64,000 nt of DNA from Dama dama (GCF_033118175.1 NC_083703.1:82241001-82305000); one strand, 5' to 3'. Positions 23,691 to 35,590 are shown, numbered from the stretch's first letter. Numbers and translations: made by a program. Notes: a model not told the origin generated them from the sequence alone.

Positions 23691-24275
23691 TCTTTATCCC
23701 ACCTCATGGTTTGGTGAGAAAGTGGACACGTTTGCATATGGAGCTCAGAGGCCTGCTGGGAATGAAAGGATAATGATCCAGACTCCCTCTCAGTGAGTTT
23801 CCATGTTTTTAAGTGATGTCTGAGGACCTGGAGTTACGACTGGGACACACAAATCCCTAGAGGGAGAGAGCTGTATGAGAGGAGGAGTTAGTGCCAGCAC
23901 CCCAGACTCAGCGCCCACCTCCTGGTTTTTACACTTGTTCCCTTCCTGACCCAGTTGCTCAGCACTGTGAGTGTGGAAGAAGGTCCCCTGTACACCCTGT
24001 TTCACATCTTCTGAGTGCTGGTCCTCCCAGCTGGGAACAGGGACACTCAGAGCAGCAGCAGCAGCCGTGGAGGCTGGAGTCTCACCTTCCCGTCTCTGAT
24101 GACCGTCGGCACGCCACAGCTATTAGATCCTGCGAGTGAGACTTGGAGAAGTGGAGAGCCAACTTCCCAAGTCACTGGGATGAGAGCTCAAAGGCATTTA
24201 ATCTGAGTGTGTAGGTAAGCTTTGCCCCTACTGTATACCTTCACCTAGAGAACTGACACTGTCCTGTAATACAAT
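23691..24275. other. Unassigned sequence
   Basis: Moderately GC-rich, with a short agcagcagcagcag run near 24,051-24,065. No exon or repeat was confidently recognised. Confidence 0.45.
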
Positions 24276-24461
24276 TTTGTTGTTGTTGTTGTTCAGTTGC
24301 TAAGTTGTGTCTGACGCTTTGCCACCTCAAGGACTGCAGCATGCAGGCGTCCCTGTCCCTTACTGTTTCAGCGTGTGCTCAAACTCATGTCCATTGATTA
24401 CTGATACCATCCAACCATCTCATCCTCTGTTGCTGCCTTCTCCTCCTGCCCTCAATCTTTC
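24276..24461 (-). mobile_element. BovB 3' terminal fragment
   Basis: Starts with a (GTT)n tail at 24,278-24,293, followed by cagttgctaagttgtgtctg and the catctcatcctctgttgctg block. It is 5'-truncated after ctcaatctttc. Confidence 0.85.
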
Positions 24462-25111
24462 ATGAACTTTAATTGTTATTCCAGTTGAGTGATCTGAGCA
24501 GAGATGAGATATTTTTGAGGTTGGAGGGCATAAAATAGACTCATGATGAAGAAATGTATGCTTTATCTCAAGGTGATTTAAATGTTTGAACTGCTTAGGA
24601 AATTTCCAGTACAAAATTGAGGCAGTAGGTGCTGGCTTTGTATGTGCTGACGTGGCCCCTGGAGCCTCATCTCTGGGAATCAAGACAGAGACCCCATGTG
24701 GGGTCATGAGGGCATGGTGAAGCCGTGGCCCCTGGGTGGCCCCTGCACACGGTGGCCACTCATCTGCTGGCTCGCTCCTTGGCCTGAGCCCCCAGCCAGG
24801 TCAGCTAACAATCCAGTTTCCCTGGGGCTTCCTTCAGCTTCTTTAAGCTCTGGGCCAGCTGTGTGTTCAGCTTCATGATGAAAGGTCCAGCTTCTGTAGG
24901 ACACAGTGATCATCACGGTCAGGAGCAACAGAACAGATGCAGATTCCTGTTCATCCTGTAGATCCCAGCTCATTCCCACTCCCATCCACTTTACATCAGC
25001 TTGCCCCGTACCACACCCAACTCCCTGTCCAAAAAATACCAGCTCCAGCATCAGAAATGGGGATAATAAGCTTAGAGCAGCTAAGTACTCAGCTTCCACA
25101 ACTACTTATCG
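24462..25111. other. Unassigned sequence with an unexplained minus-strand open frame
   Basis: Outside any recognised repeat. A 131-codon minus-strand frame (24,704-25,099) is open and contains a hydrophobic stretch (SVLLLLTVMITVSY). It matches no family known to me, so it is not called as a gene. Confidence 0.4.
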
Positions 25112-25196
25112 CAGTTCAGTTCAGTTCAGTCACTCAGTCATGTCCAGCTCTTTGCGACCCCATGGACTGCAGCATGCCAGGTTTCCCTGTCCTTAC
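25112..25196 (-). mobile_element. Very short BovB 3' end
   Basis: Only about 85 bp: tail repeats (gttcagttcagttcagtc), the ctctttgcgaccccatggac block and ccaggtttccctgtcc. An extreme 5' truncation. Confidence 0.85.
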
Positions 25197-25612
25197 TAAA
25201 TCCATGTATATTCAGTCTAGAGTTCTGCTTCTCAGATTGAATCCCCACTGGTATGCTGTCACCTGGCACCAGATCTAGGACTATGGTGGTTACTTGGACA
25301 CCTCTAGCGATATTACCTTTCAGTCAGTCTTTTAAAGGTGTATATACTGAGGCAATTAACTCCCTTATTCTTCCAATTTGAAGAAATCATTTTAAGAAAG
25401 GTAATGCTTATTCTTCTGACAAATGTATTTCCAAATCTGCTTCTTTACCTTCTTTCTAAGGCAGTCTCTTTCCATCCTTTCCCACCTCGATTAGATTAAG
25501 ATCAGGACAACAGATTTGAATCTGAAGTTCTAGAAAGCTGAAGCGTATCTGTTTCTCCAAAGATGAAAGGGGAGCATTTATCACACTGTTTTAGATGGGT
25601 GTGTCTTCAGTA
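25197..25612. other. Unassigned sequence
   Basis: About 400 bp with no feature recognised. Confidence 0.45.
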
Positions 25613-25830
25613 GGGCTTCCCTGGTGGTTCAGAGGGTAAAGAATCTGCCTGCAGTGCAAGAGACCCAGGTTCGATCTCTGGGTCAAGAAGATCCCCTGGA
25701 GAAGGGAATTGCTACTCACTCCAGTATTCTTGCCTGGAGAATCCCATGGACAGAGGAACTTGGTGGGCCATAGTCCATGGGGTTGCAAAGAGTCAGACAG
25801 GACTGAGTGACTAACACTTTCACTTTCTTT
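25613..25830 (+). mobile_element. Bov-tA SINE, sense
   Basis: Well-preserved sense copy. The head (agggcttccctggtggttca) and B box (ggttcgatctct) are at the left, and the tail (gagtgactaacactttcact) is at the right. Confidence 0.95.
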
Positions 25831-26369
25831 AATAAATCCCTAATGCAAGTGTGAGGATGTGGGGATTTTTCTGATGTGCAAGGTTTTAAAATCTGAAACA
25901 CCAGTGCACAGAATTCTTCATCAGTGTACATGTTATATCATCAGCACCACCTTCACCTGGAAGTTGGCAAGAAAAGAAAGAAAATATCTAAGAAGGAAGG
26001 TGAGGATGAAAATGAAGCTTGACTGATCGCTTACATAATTATCAGTACACATACTAATCCCAAGCTTTTTCTGGTGCTCCTTCTAACTTGTAAAACTAAA
26101 CTTAATCATTAAATTCCACTAAATGAACAAAAACCATAACCATATTTCAAACACTTGTAGAAAATTAGCTCATAAGAAAACAGTAAAAATGCTTCATTAA
26201 GAATTTAATTCTAGTAAAATTCTTATAAATAATATGTGGAGTTGGGGTAATAACAATTTATTATAAGATAAATAAAGGAACATGCTACTTGATGTTGGAA
26301 AGCTGAGTACAAAGAGAGACTCCTGGTATAGCGTTTGAAAGGATCATTTCAGCAACAACAAAGGGCTCA
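25831..26369. other. Unassigned AT-rich sequence
   Basis: AT-rich with no recognised feature. Confidence 0.5.
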
Positions 26370-26850
26370 CGTTTTGAGAGAGCTGCATGGAAATACGTGC
26401 GTCACCACATGTAGGATAGACAGCCAGCGGGACTTTGCCGTATGACACGGGGAGCCCAAAGCCAGTGCTCTGATAGCCTAGAGGCGTGGGGTGGGGTAGG
26501 AGCTGGGAAGGAGGCTCAAGGGGAGGGAACGTGTATATACCTGTGGCTGATGTTGATGTATGGCAGAAACCATCACAATATGGCAATTAATCATCCTCCA
26601 ATTAAAGTGTGTTAGTTGCTCAGTCACGTCTGACTCTTTGCAACTCCATGAACCTATGGACTGTAGCCCACCAGGCTCCTCTGTCCATGGGATTCTCCAA
26701 GCAAGAATACTGGAGTGGATTGCCATTCCCTTCTCCAGGGGATCTTCCCTACCCAGGGATCAAACCCGGGTCTGCTGCATTGCAGGCAGACTCTTTACCC
26801 TCTTAGCCACCAGGGAAGCCCCAATTAAAAATAAAATTAAAAAAAAACTC
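26370..26850 (+). mobile_element. L1 3' end interrupted by a SINE
   Basis: Sense L1 3' UTR with a G-rich stretch near 26,486-26,530 (gtggggtggggtaggagctg), the gatgttgatgtatggcagaa block and the terminal tcctccaattaaa. The A-rich tail resumes at 26,830 after the nested Bov-tA. Confidence 0.85.
26607..26820 (-). mobile_element. Bov-tA SINE nested in an L1 tail
   Basis: Minus-strand copy inside the L1 3' tail. The 9-bp target duplication ccaattaaa is at 26,598-26,606 and 26,821-26,829. Confidence 0.95.
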
Positions 26851-26859
26851 AAATGCCCC

Positions 26860-26935
26860 AAATATCATATATAATATGCAATATATATGTAATGCATATA
26901 TAATATGCATAATATAGTTATGTGATATAAAATAT
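26860..26935. repeat. AT-rich low-complexity tract
   Basis: Irregular tatata/tgcatatataat alternation following the L1 tail. Probably an expanded element tail. Confidence 0.6.
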
Positions 26936-27364
26936 AAGGACACTTAACTTAGTATACATAGGCAAATATATTTAACATAAAAGTTATATATGCAAACTAA
27001 TTCTTTGTTCTTTATACATTTTAGAAATATATTTTTGAAAATAGTAATACAGCAACCATAATGGAAATCATAAGTAGATATAAAGTTGGACACAAGTGCA
27101 TTTGTGATCTGAGGTGAATCAAGACCTTCCCTGTAACCACAAACAGGTCTCAGGAAACAGCAGCATTTGAATTACTCATTTTACAGGTGAGGAAACTGAC
27201 GGTCAAGGATGTACAGACCGTGCGGCCACTGCAGGTCAGGATCCCAGGGCACCCTGACTTCTAATCAAAATGCTAGCAAGCCAGTGTTTGTCAGCAGGGG
27301 GAGGGGCAAGATGGGGACTAGGACCAAAAGGAACAAGCTACTGGGTGTAAAACAAGAGATGCAA

Positions 27365-27560
27365 GGATGTCAGCTACAGCACAGGGAACGTAGCCAGTAT
27401 TTTATCTTCCTTTTTATGGAGTATAAAGGGGTGTGTGGGGGAGAACGTATACATGTGTATGTATAGCTGAGTCCCTTCACTATTCACCTGAAACAATCAC
27501 AGTATTGTTAATCCACTATACCTCAATAAAAAATAAAAAGTTTAAATTAAAAAATATCAG
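27365..27560 (+). mobile_element. L1 3' UTR fragment, sense
   Basis: Contains agctacagcacagggaacg, attcacctgaaacaatcaca and ccactatacctcaataaaa. This is an ungulate L1 3' end with an A-rich tail. Confidence 0.8.
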
Positions 27561-28171
27561 ATCAATATGTAGTACAACTGAAACTAATATGATATTGTAA
27601 GTAATTAAAAAGTATCAAAGTAGATAAATGCTGACTCCCCACACTGGCCCCTCTGTCGGGAACAGCTGGTTATGGATAAAATAAAAGTGTTGTGTCCTAA
27701 TGCCATGATCACTGCAGCATTAGTTGCAAAGAAAGTGCACACCCCATCCTTTACATAAAAACCCAAATCCGCACGCTAAGAATGTCCCTGTTGTTGGTGT
27801 GAACAGACTGATTGCACATTTCACGAAATGATGCAGACTCCACACACTGGTGGAGCATGCTCCCTGCAAACTCAGGCACTTCTCTGTGTCCGATCCCGCT
27901 GCAGCATCTCAGCTTTAAGCTCGTACAACCTCCTTCCACTAACAGAAGCCAAACTTCTTCTTTCAGCTTTTTAAAGTTATATGTGAAAAGTAGGAGATTA
28001 TAGCAGATGATGAGAGAGCCGTGCAAACAACAGGGGCAGCTTGCTTCTACCTTCAGGACCAAGCTGGAGGTTAAATGAGTTATTATTTCACCTTTACAAT
28101 TGTTAGAAAATGCAGCAAGGGGGAAAGAGATTTGGGGCACAGGTCTCTGGATGTGATGTTTAAAAAGTTGC
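27561..28171. other. Unassigned sequence
   Basis: About 600 bp without a recognised repeat. Open frames on both strands (for example 27,751-28,206, minus) show no known motif. Confidence 0.4.
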
Positions 28172-28255
28172 TTAAACATGATGTATGGCAGAAACCAACA
28201 CGGCATTGTAAGGAAATTATCCTCCAGTTGAAAATGTTAAAAAAAAAAAAAGTGC
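28172..28255 (+). mobile_element. Extremely 5'-truncated L1 3' end
   Basis: Only the last 70 bp or so of an L1 (gatgtatggcagaaaccaac ... attatcctccagttgaaaat) plus an A tail at 28,239-28,251. Confidence 0.8.
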
Positions 28256-28282
28256 TTAAATGATTCATATAGGTCTAAGCAC

Positions 28283-28458
28283 CTTTTTTTTTTTCATTTT
28301 ATTTCAGCCAAATAAATATACAGATATGTGTATTTATTTGTATATTTATTTGGCTGCACCAGGGCTTAGTTGCTCCGTGTGGGATCTAGTTTCCTGACCA
28401 GGGATTGAACCCAGGCCCCCCACATTCGTCTTAGCCACCAGACCACCAGGGAAATCCC
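28283..28458 (-). mobile_element. CHR-type SINE
   Basis: T-run tail at 28,284-28,294. A tttatttggctgcaccaggg core follows, then gaccagggattgaacccagg (B box reversed) and the head ending ccaccagggaaatccc. Confidence 0.87.
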
Positions 28459-28487
28459 TCACATAGACCTTTCGACAGCCACTGTGC

Positions 28488-28600
28488 ACCTGCTAACCCA
28501 GTTCCACCGCTTATGGGTTTGGATTTGTCAACTTCTCTGGGCCTCAGTTTCCTAATCTGTAAAATGGGAGTGTGCTAGAGGCTATGCTCCCCCTGTAGAC
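28488..28600 (+). mobile_element. MIR SINE fragment
   Basis: Contains tcaacttctctgggcctcag, tttcctaatctgtaaaatgg and the preceding ttccaccgcttatgggtttg. A clear MIR core. Confidence 0.8.
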
Positions 28601-29706
28601 TGATCAGCCTGCGTTAGAGCCCAGGAAACCCTTCTCACGCAGTGGGTAAACATGAGCGAGAGCTCTGACCTTCCTGCCATCCTTTCTGTTCGACCTCCTC
28701 TCCAAAACACTGTGAGGACTGGAGGAGACTAAGATCCGAAGGGCCGGAGCGACGCGGGCAGGGCTGGGGGCTGGGCGGTGATCGGTGCTCTGTCTCACTG
28801 CGCCTACTCCGGCGGTGGGACCTCCAAACGCTGGCTCCGGTGACCGAGTCTACATGATGCTGAACGTAAGACCCTTTCACTCTGTAGTTGTGAACCTTAG
28901 CTTCTAGGGAAAAACTCACTGGGAATTTTATTAGGAATGTTACTTTATTTATTTATAATCTTATTAGGAAATTTTATTTGTCACAGGATGACATCCCCAC
29001 CATAGATTGTGGAAGTCAAGTAATAATCCAGGTTGTCTTATGATGATTTCAAAATGTCAGTGATTAGGAACCTGTTTTAAACAAACTAAGCCTGCGTGCA
29101 TGCACACACACACACACACACACACTCACACACACACTCACAGAGGTTGGAGGCAGGAACTCAAGACACTCTGTCTTGTCTCTTCCACACTCTCTCCCAC
29201 ATCTGAAGCAACCCACTGATACCGTCAGCGTACTAAGTTCTCAGTGAGTAATTACTGAGTGACAGCTTTGTCCACTAGACATGTCTTCTGACAAATTTTT
29301 TTTTTCTAAAGAGAATGAATATTTTGAATTCTGGATAAGAAATCAGCCTAGATTTTTTTTTTAATATACTTTACAAAATTACATCTGTTTATTTTGTTAA
29401 AATATGTTCTGTTAAGCCCTGGGAACTTACTCTTCATTGTAGAAGAACAGAACGAAATAAAAAATAACATTCTCAGCTTTTTCAATCAGATGTTTTAGAC
29501 ATCCTGCCCTAATTTGAAAAAAGAGAACGCTGTTTTCAGAACTTTAACATTAAGACATTTTTGTATGTCTGAACTTTAAGGTAACTGAAAGATGGGGAAC
29601 ATTTTCATGGCATGCTTTCTCTTTCAATAGAGTGTTATATATCACTCATAGGGGATAATTTGAGGAAATGTAAGAGGCAACATTTACCCTAAAATTTGTC
29701 TCAAAA
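28601..29706. other. Unassigned sequence with a CpG-richer patch
   Basis: A short CpG-containing patch lies at about 28,725-28,850, followed by AT-rich DNA. No promoter or exon can be supported. Confidence 0.4.
29103..29141. repeat. (CA)n microsatellite
   Basis: Alternating ca repeat interrupted by two ctcaca variants. Confidence 0.95.
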
Positions 29707-29886
29707 TGGGCTTCCCAGGTGGCACAAGGGGTAAAGAGTCTGCCTGCCAATGCAGGAGACACAAGAGGCGAAGCTTCAATCCCTGGGTCAGGAAGATCCC
29801 CTAGAGGAGGAAATGGCAACTCCTCCCAGTCTGCCTGCTTGGGGAGTCCCGTGGACAGAGAAGCCTGGTGGGCTGCATGGGGTTTA
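29707..29886 (+). mobile_element. Bov-tA SINE, 3'-shortened
   Basis: Sense head (gggcttcccaggtggcacaa) and body are present. The sequence stops in the gtgggctgcatgggg region without the usual tail. Confidence 0.9.
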
Positions 29887-29899
29887 TCAAGCCTCTCCT

Positions 29900-30400
29900 G
29901 ATTATCCAGGCTTGTGCTAAGCTCTGGAGGTGGAGATGTAACAGGAAAGACAGAAGTGCTGTCCCTACAGAATTTAAAGGATAGTGAGTGAGAAGCCAAC
30001 ACTTGGATGGAGCTGTAATCTCTGAGAGTCGTAGGAGGTGACAGTATAGAAAGTGGTCGTGGTTATTTTCAACAGAGAGGGTGGTGAGGAAAGACCTCTG
30101 AGGAGGTGAGCTGTGATCTGAGGACAGAAGGGGCTGAACGGTGAGGACAGACCATGCGAACAGACGGGTGAGAGAAGGCTCCGAGCCAAGGAGCCATGCC
30201 TGCCTGTTGCATGACGGGTGATCCAGAAAGGAGAGAACCGTGTGAAAAGACGGGTAAGAGGATGCTCGAAGCCAAGGAGCCACAACTGCCAAGGTCCTGC
30301 TACATAACGGGTGATCCGGAAAGGAGATGAGGGTGGGTAAAATGTCACAGTGCAAGATGAGAAGTGCAGAGGGGTGCTAGGCAAGACGCAGTGACAAATA
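29900..30400 (-). mobile_element. L2 LINE fragment, minus strand, with internal duplication
   Basis: Reversed L2 3' region: ttgtgctaagctctggaggt, then aggaaagacctctgaggagg, then purine-rich spacer sequence. An internal segment is tandemly duplicated at 30,150-30,325 (see findings). Confidence 0.65.
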
Positions 30401-30499
30401 TGATACCTTCCCTTTGATTAGAGCTATGACATGAGTGGCTGATTATCATCAATCCAGTACCTGTGTGTTGTATAAGGGATCAGAACATCAGAGAATCTA

Positions 30500-31720
30500 G
30501 AGATCCATGTCAAAGATACAGAAGCAAATTCAAATTTACAGAAAAGTTGAGAGAGCAGGGCATAGAACCCCACACATCCTCTGCCTGGAGGCCTCTTCCC
30601 AGTTTCTAATCTCCCCATTGATGTTCTCTGAAGTCACAGATGCTAATCCAAGCTTGTGTGCCACCAGTTGGCAGCTCTGTCATCTCCTCTAATCTGGGGC
30701 AGGACCCTAATCCTCCGCGGACATTAATTTTCAGTGCGAACAGTCAGTTATCTTGTGGAGTGTGGTTTCTCCAGTATTTCTTTATGGTTTGACTAAGGTA
30801 TGCATTTCTTCTTTTTCTCACCAGATCATCACATACGTGGCGCTTTAGTCTTCTGCTCGCATCCCGCCCTGTGGCTTGTGAGCCAGATGCGTTTCATTAC
30901 TGGTGGTGCGAAGTCTGGTTACTTGATTAAGATGATACCTGCCTGGCACTATTGTCTCTAAAAAGCAACTTTCCTCCCCCTTGTAATTAATAATGTTTTG
31001 CAGAGAGGTAATTTGAGACTAATTAAAATCCCATTCTTCTCACTTTTACCACTGGTTTTAACACCACTAATATGCCTTGCCTGAATTAATTATTAGTATG
31101 ATTATTACTATGGAATGGAGATTTTCTAATGATATCATTTCTTTTATAGTTATTAGTTTGCACTTTATTGTATGGAACCCCTCGTTTGAGTCATACAACT
31201 GTTTGTTTATGTTAGTGTGGACTTACAGATTCCAGTTTAATTTAATGAGTTATAATGGTTGGGTAGCATCATTGACTCGATGGACATGAGTCTGAGCAGG
31301 TCCAGGGGTTAGTGAAGGACAGGGAATCCTGGCATACTGCAGTTGACGGGGTTGTGAAGCATTAGCACAACTTAATGACAATGACAATCTCTTACATCTT
31401 TACTAATTTTTAGGCTCAAATTTCCCCTCATTTTAGCCAGCAGGGAGCCCCTTCAAGCTGCCTTTTTCACATGTTCTCATTATTTTTTGAAACTTTTTTA
31501 GATTTCTGGTAGAGCAAAATGTTGCCAGCTATCTTGTTATTTTCCTGACGTTGACCTAGGGATCTGCCATTTCTCTGATGAGACCTGGCTCCTTTCAGTA
31601 GAGAAATGGAATTTAGAAACCAAGACCTGGACACTAGCTGTGCTCATGGCCACTAGGATGTCAGTGATTGTAGAATCTCAGGGTGAATAATTCACATCAG
31701 TGTCTCCAATTCCAATCCAA
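30500..31720. mobile_element. Probable ancient L1-related noncoding repeat, interrupted by BovB
   Basis: The order gtaattaataatgttttgca, gagaggtaatttgagactaa, tgcctgaattaattatta, cagcagggagccccttcaag and catttctctgatgagacctg resembles a widespread old mammalian L1M-associated repeat. A BovB fragment splits it at 31,254-31,386. Recognised from memory; family assignment is loose. Confidence 0.45.
31254..31386 (+). mobile_element. BovB 3' fragment, sense, diverged
   Basis: Truncated copy of the terminal BovB coding region (gggtagcatcattgactcga; acatgagtctgagcaggtcc) ending in an eroded tail (aatgacaatgacaat). It is more diverged than the other copies here. Confidence 0.8.
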
Positions 31721-32739
31721 TAATGTAGAGTTCACTCTAGCTTTTCCCCTTTCCATTTTCCCCTCCCTTCTCCTATTCCATTTCAAAACCCTCCTCAGAT
31801 AGACCACAACTCCCAGCAGACTGACTGAAAAAAATTATGAAAAAAATAATGAAGGTAGATATTCAGTTTTTTTTTTAATGAATTAATTTAGTGATCCCTC
31901 AGTGAAATAATTTCTACTGACTGTATTTTGTTTCAGGCCCATTCCGTTTACAACCACATCCAGCCTCTTTTAATTTAAATGGTTAGTCAACCAACAGCTT
32001 TCCCTTCCAGCATCACTGTTGTGTCTGTCTAACCTAGCCAGTGGCTGCATGGATTTTCCTTTGAGAAACCTCTTATTTGGGCAAGGCACAGATAGAGCAG
32101 AGGAATTTATATGTTACAGTTGTTCAGCCAAAAGTGAAGGCCTGCTCAGCAGTAAAGCAATGACCATATCTCAGAAAAGACTCTGATAGATTTTTGTCAT
32201 AAGAAAAAATAAACTGCATCAAAGAGAGAAGGAGGGAAAATGGTTATCTAGAAACAGAAGGTGTTTTCACCAGCACTTACTTTGTATTCTACCTCATTCT
32301 TGTTTGGAGAACAAATAAATACCTAAGAAAAGGTGAAACTGTTAGCTTTAAGAGACTCGGCAGAAGACCTTAAACTAAACACATCTAACCACAGCAACAG
32401 CGAAAAAAATCAGTGATGGAAATGTCAATTTCCTTAACAGCTTCCTCTATTTTATTTTCTGATGCCAGGTACAAATTCACTCTAAATTCTGTCAGGGTTT
32501 TAGATGTGAGACATTGACAGTTGTTCAATAGTGGATTTTATATAAAAAGACTATGGGTTTGCAGAAACGCCTGAGTGGAGATGCATGGCTCATGGGGAAG
32601 CAGGCCTCTCTTACTTGTTTCCTAGGCTTCTTTCATCACCAAAGGCAAACATTTAACCCCGAAGTCCCCATCATTTATGTATCCTATCCAGCCAGTGCTA
32701 AGTCTTTCTGCATTATTTTTATCTTCTTACAAAGAAGTC
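31721..32739. other. Unassigned AT-rich sequence
   Basis: About 1 kb. No gene or repeat was recognised. Confidence 0.5.
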
Positions 32740-32979
32740 ATTCATTCATTCAGTCAACAAACTCTAATAATTCTCTTCTATCCTGTCAGCATGGGATAAA
32801 AAGATGTGTCCGAGACTCCTATATTTATTCACAGTTTCCTACTAAGTAGTGACTATGTGATAGGAATTGTTCTTGTGCTGGGGATGACACGTGAACAGGC
32901 AAAGGTTTGGCTCTCATGAAGTTTGTGGGAGATTGAGATGTAAATTAGTGAGTACTCTTCAGAAGCTAGTAAATGCAAG

Positions 32980-33291
32980 TGAAAGTGTGAAAGTAAAAGT
33001 CACTCAGTCGTGTCTGACTCTTTGTGACCCTATGGGCTATACAGTCCATGGAATTCTCCAGGGCAGAATACTGGAGTGGGTAGCCTTTCCCTTCTCCAGG
33101 GGACCTTCCCATCCCAGGGATTGAACCCAGGTTTCTTGCACTGCAGGCGGATTCTTTATCAGCTGAGCCACAAGTGAAGCCCGGGAATACTGGAGAGGGT
33201 AGCCTATCTCTTCTCCAGGGGATCTTCCCGGGCTTCACTTGTGGCTGCGTCGCAGGCAGATTCTTTACCAACTGAGCTCTCAGGGAAGCCC
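32980..33291 (-). mobile_element. Dimeric Bov-tA SINE with an inverted internal segment
   Basis: Dimeric SINE flanked by the 12-bp target duplication agtaaatgcaag (32,968-32,979 and 33,292-33,303). In the second monomer the expected B-box stretch is replaced by an inverted copy of the first monomer's head: 33,225-33,246 is the exact reverse complement of 33,166-33,187. Confidence 0.95.
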
Positions 33292-33446
33292 AGTAAATGC
33301 AAGGAAGGCAGTAAAATGGGCAGCATGATGGCGTGCTGAGGAGTTCTACTTTCAGTTGGATGGTCAAGGAAAGGCATCCCTGAAGAAGCGTTGCTGGATC
33401 TGAATGACAAGAAGCGCCCAAGTCTAAAAAGATGTTTTTTACATGA

Positions 33447-33778
33447 TGTTATTTATTTATTTATTTGGTCTGTGCTGGCTGTGCTCGCTGCGTGGACGTT
33501 TTCTCTGGTGATGAGCAGGCTCCTCTAGCTGTGCGGCATGGGTTTCTCACTGCGCTGGCTTCTCTTGTTGCGGAGCACGGGCTCTCGGGCACGCGGGCGT
33601 TGACAGCTGCAGCGTGGGCTTGCAGTTGCCGCTCCTAGCTCTCGAGTGCAGGCTCGACAGTCGTGGCGCGCGGGGCTTAGTTACTCCAGGGCACGAAGGA
33701 TCTTCCTTCATCAGGGATCGGACCCGTGTCTCCTGCATTGGCAGGCATTCTTTACCACTGAGTCACCAATAAAGCCCC
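33447..33778 (-). mobile_element. CHR-type SINE, near full length
   Basis: (TTTA)n tail at 33,449-33,465. GC-rich internal region with repeated ctcgctgcg/gcggcatggg-type segments, cttctcttgttgcggagcac, and the head ending gagtcaccaataaagcccc. Inserted in an L2. Confidence 0.92.
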
Positions 33779-34859
33779 TAAAAAGAGTTTGAGGAGCATA
33801 TTTGAGATATTGATAGCCCTTTCCGTTTTGAAGGAACAGTATGATACAAAGGGAGCATTCCGTATAAGGATAAGTGCCTCCGTGGAAGTATATTCAGTGC
33901 GTTAGGCAGACAGAAAGCGGTGCATTAGGGAGGCTGGGTGCAGGAGACAAGTGTTAGAGATTAGGGAATATTTCAGAAGCCTTGATGATATTTCAGAGTT
34001 TCTTAAGCAGTTAAGAAAGAGAAAGATGTGAAGTCAAATTAGCATGGGCAAAGGCTGAAACCACACGTGTGGTCAGGCAGTAGACCTTGGTGGAGACACT
34101 TGAGCTTATAATGAAAATGAGACTGTGACTGGACATGTAGGAACAAGGAAATATAGTTTTTAAGTTCTGTGCTGAGGACTTAACACTATGTTGAGCTAGA
34201 ATTTGATTGCTGTGATTAAAACAAAATAAGTTAATGATCCTCACAAACCACCTAGATCTATGGTATTCCAAGAGTTTCTCCCAGTGTCTGAAAATTCTTG
34301 ACCACTGCAGAGCTTGACTGTGGCCAAAGATTGACTCTCTGAAATAAAGCCCATTATTGTAAAAGCCTATGGAAGAGGCTGCAATTTTGATTTCCATCTG
34401 TCTGACTCTTTACTTTTCGGTTTATTCAGAGCTCAGAGTGGGAGAGACGTGTCATGACTCTGTCTCTCTCACATCCCCCCAGCCAACACAAATGCATCAG
34501 TGACTGGTACTGTCCTTCTACGGGGAGAGATGCCCGGGCCTGAAGCAGCCTCCTTCCCTGCCTGCGTCCACAGTTCTGCTCTTACCCACCGAGAGAATGG
34601 GCTATCTCGCAGGATTCGTCTCAGCAGTTATTAGTGACTTGCTTCTGTTGACCAAGTTTTGTGCTGGGTGATTTGGGGATATAAAAATCTCATGGTTCAT
34701 TGGGGAACTCTGATCTGTGTGAGTGAGCCATAATCCGTTTACGTTTGCAGCAAGGCCGATCTCGACTCCCCTTTGATAGAGTCGCCTCAACCCTGAACCC
34801 GTTCTCCACCCCATTTGCTGTCACATGACTCTGTTTGCTTGCTTTGCTACACTTGTCAC

Positions 34860-35020
34860 AATGAACTGAGTTACCCGGCTTATTTCATTGTTAAATTACG
34901 TATTGGAGGCCTAAAAGTTTAGCTCCGTGAAACCTACAATACTGCCTGTTTTGGTCACCAATGTCTCCTTTAAACTAGAATGTGGCAGTTGCTCAATAAA
35001 CATGCTGATTGTTGAGAGAA
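34860..35020 (+). mobile_element. L2 3' end fragment
   Basis: Contains ggaggcctaaaagtttagct, a tactgcctgttttggtcacc block and cagttgctcaataaacatgc. An old L2 tail. Confidence 0.6.
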
Positions 35021-35257
35021 TTAATTAATTATGAATTAATAGTAGAATATCACTGTATAAAAATGTCAGTGATAAGGTATGGGGACATCCTCCTTGGAAA
35101 ATCAGGACAGGCTCGGAAGAGAGGGTGCCGTTGCCCCTAGACCTGAATGGATGCTGGGTCTGGGATGCGTACAGAGGAGAAGCAGTCTGGGTTATGAGAG
35201 ACGCAAAGTACAAACTTGACACCAAAACTACAAGATGTGTTTTCGTTGGTAGAGTGT

Positions 35258-35590
35258 TTTATTTATTTTATGTACTTTATTTTGGCTGGACTGAGCCTTC
35301 GTTCCCGCGAGGGCCTTTCTGTGGTTGCCGGAGCCGGGCCGACTCTCGCTGCGCGGTGAGGCCCGCCCCTCGCGCCGGCTGCTCTGGCTGCAGAGCGCGG
35401 GCTCCCGGTGCACATCCTCGCAGCGCGTGGGCTCCGGAGCCGTGGCCCCTGGGCTCCGGAGCGGCTCATAGCTGTGGCGCGTGGGTGTAGTCGCTCGGCA
35501 GCGTGTGGGGTCTTCTCGGACCAGGGATCGAATCCACGCCCCCTGCGTCGGCAGGCGGATTCTTTCCCTCTGGGCCACCAGGGAGGTCCC
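35258..35590 (-). mobile_element. CHR-type SINE, GC-rich
   Basis: Tail at 35,258-35,284 (ttttatttattttatgtact), a core with many CpGs, and the head ending ggccaccagggaggtccc. CpG density is high for a dispersed repeat, suggesting a relatively young copy. Confidence 0.92.

Larger units (their letters stand above)
32740..34010 (-). mobile_element. L2 LINE split by two younger SINEs
   Basis: Minus-strand L2 beginning with the reversed tail (cattcattcattcagtcaac; gtgactatgtgataggaatt; ttgtgctggggatgacacg) at 32,740-32,967. It resumes at 33,304-33,430 and again after 33,779. A dimeric Bov-tA and a CHR SINE were inserted into it. Confidence 0.65.
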
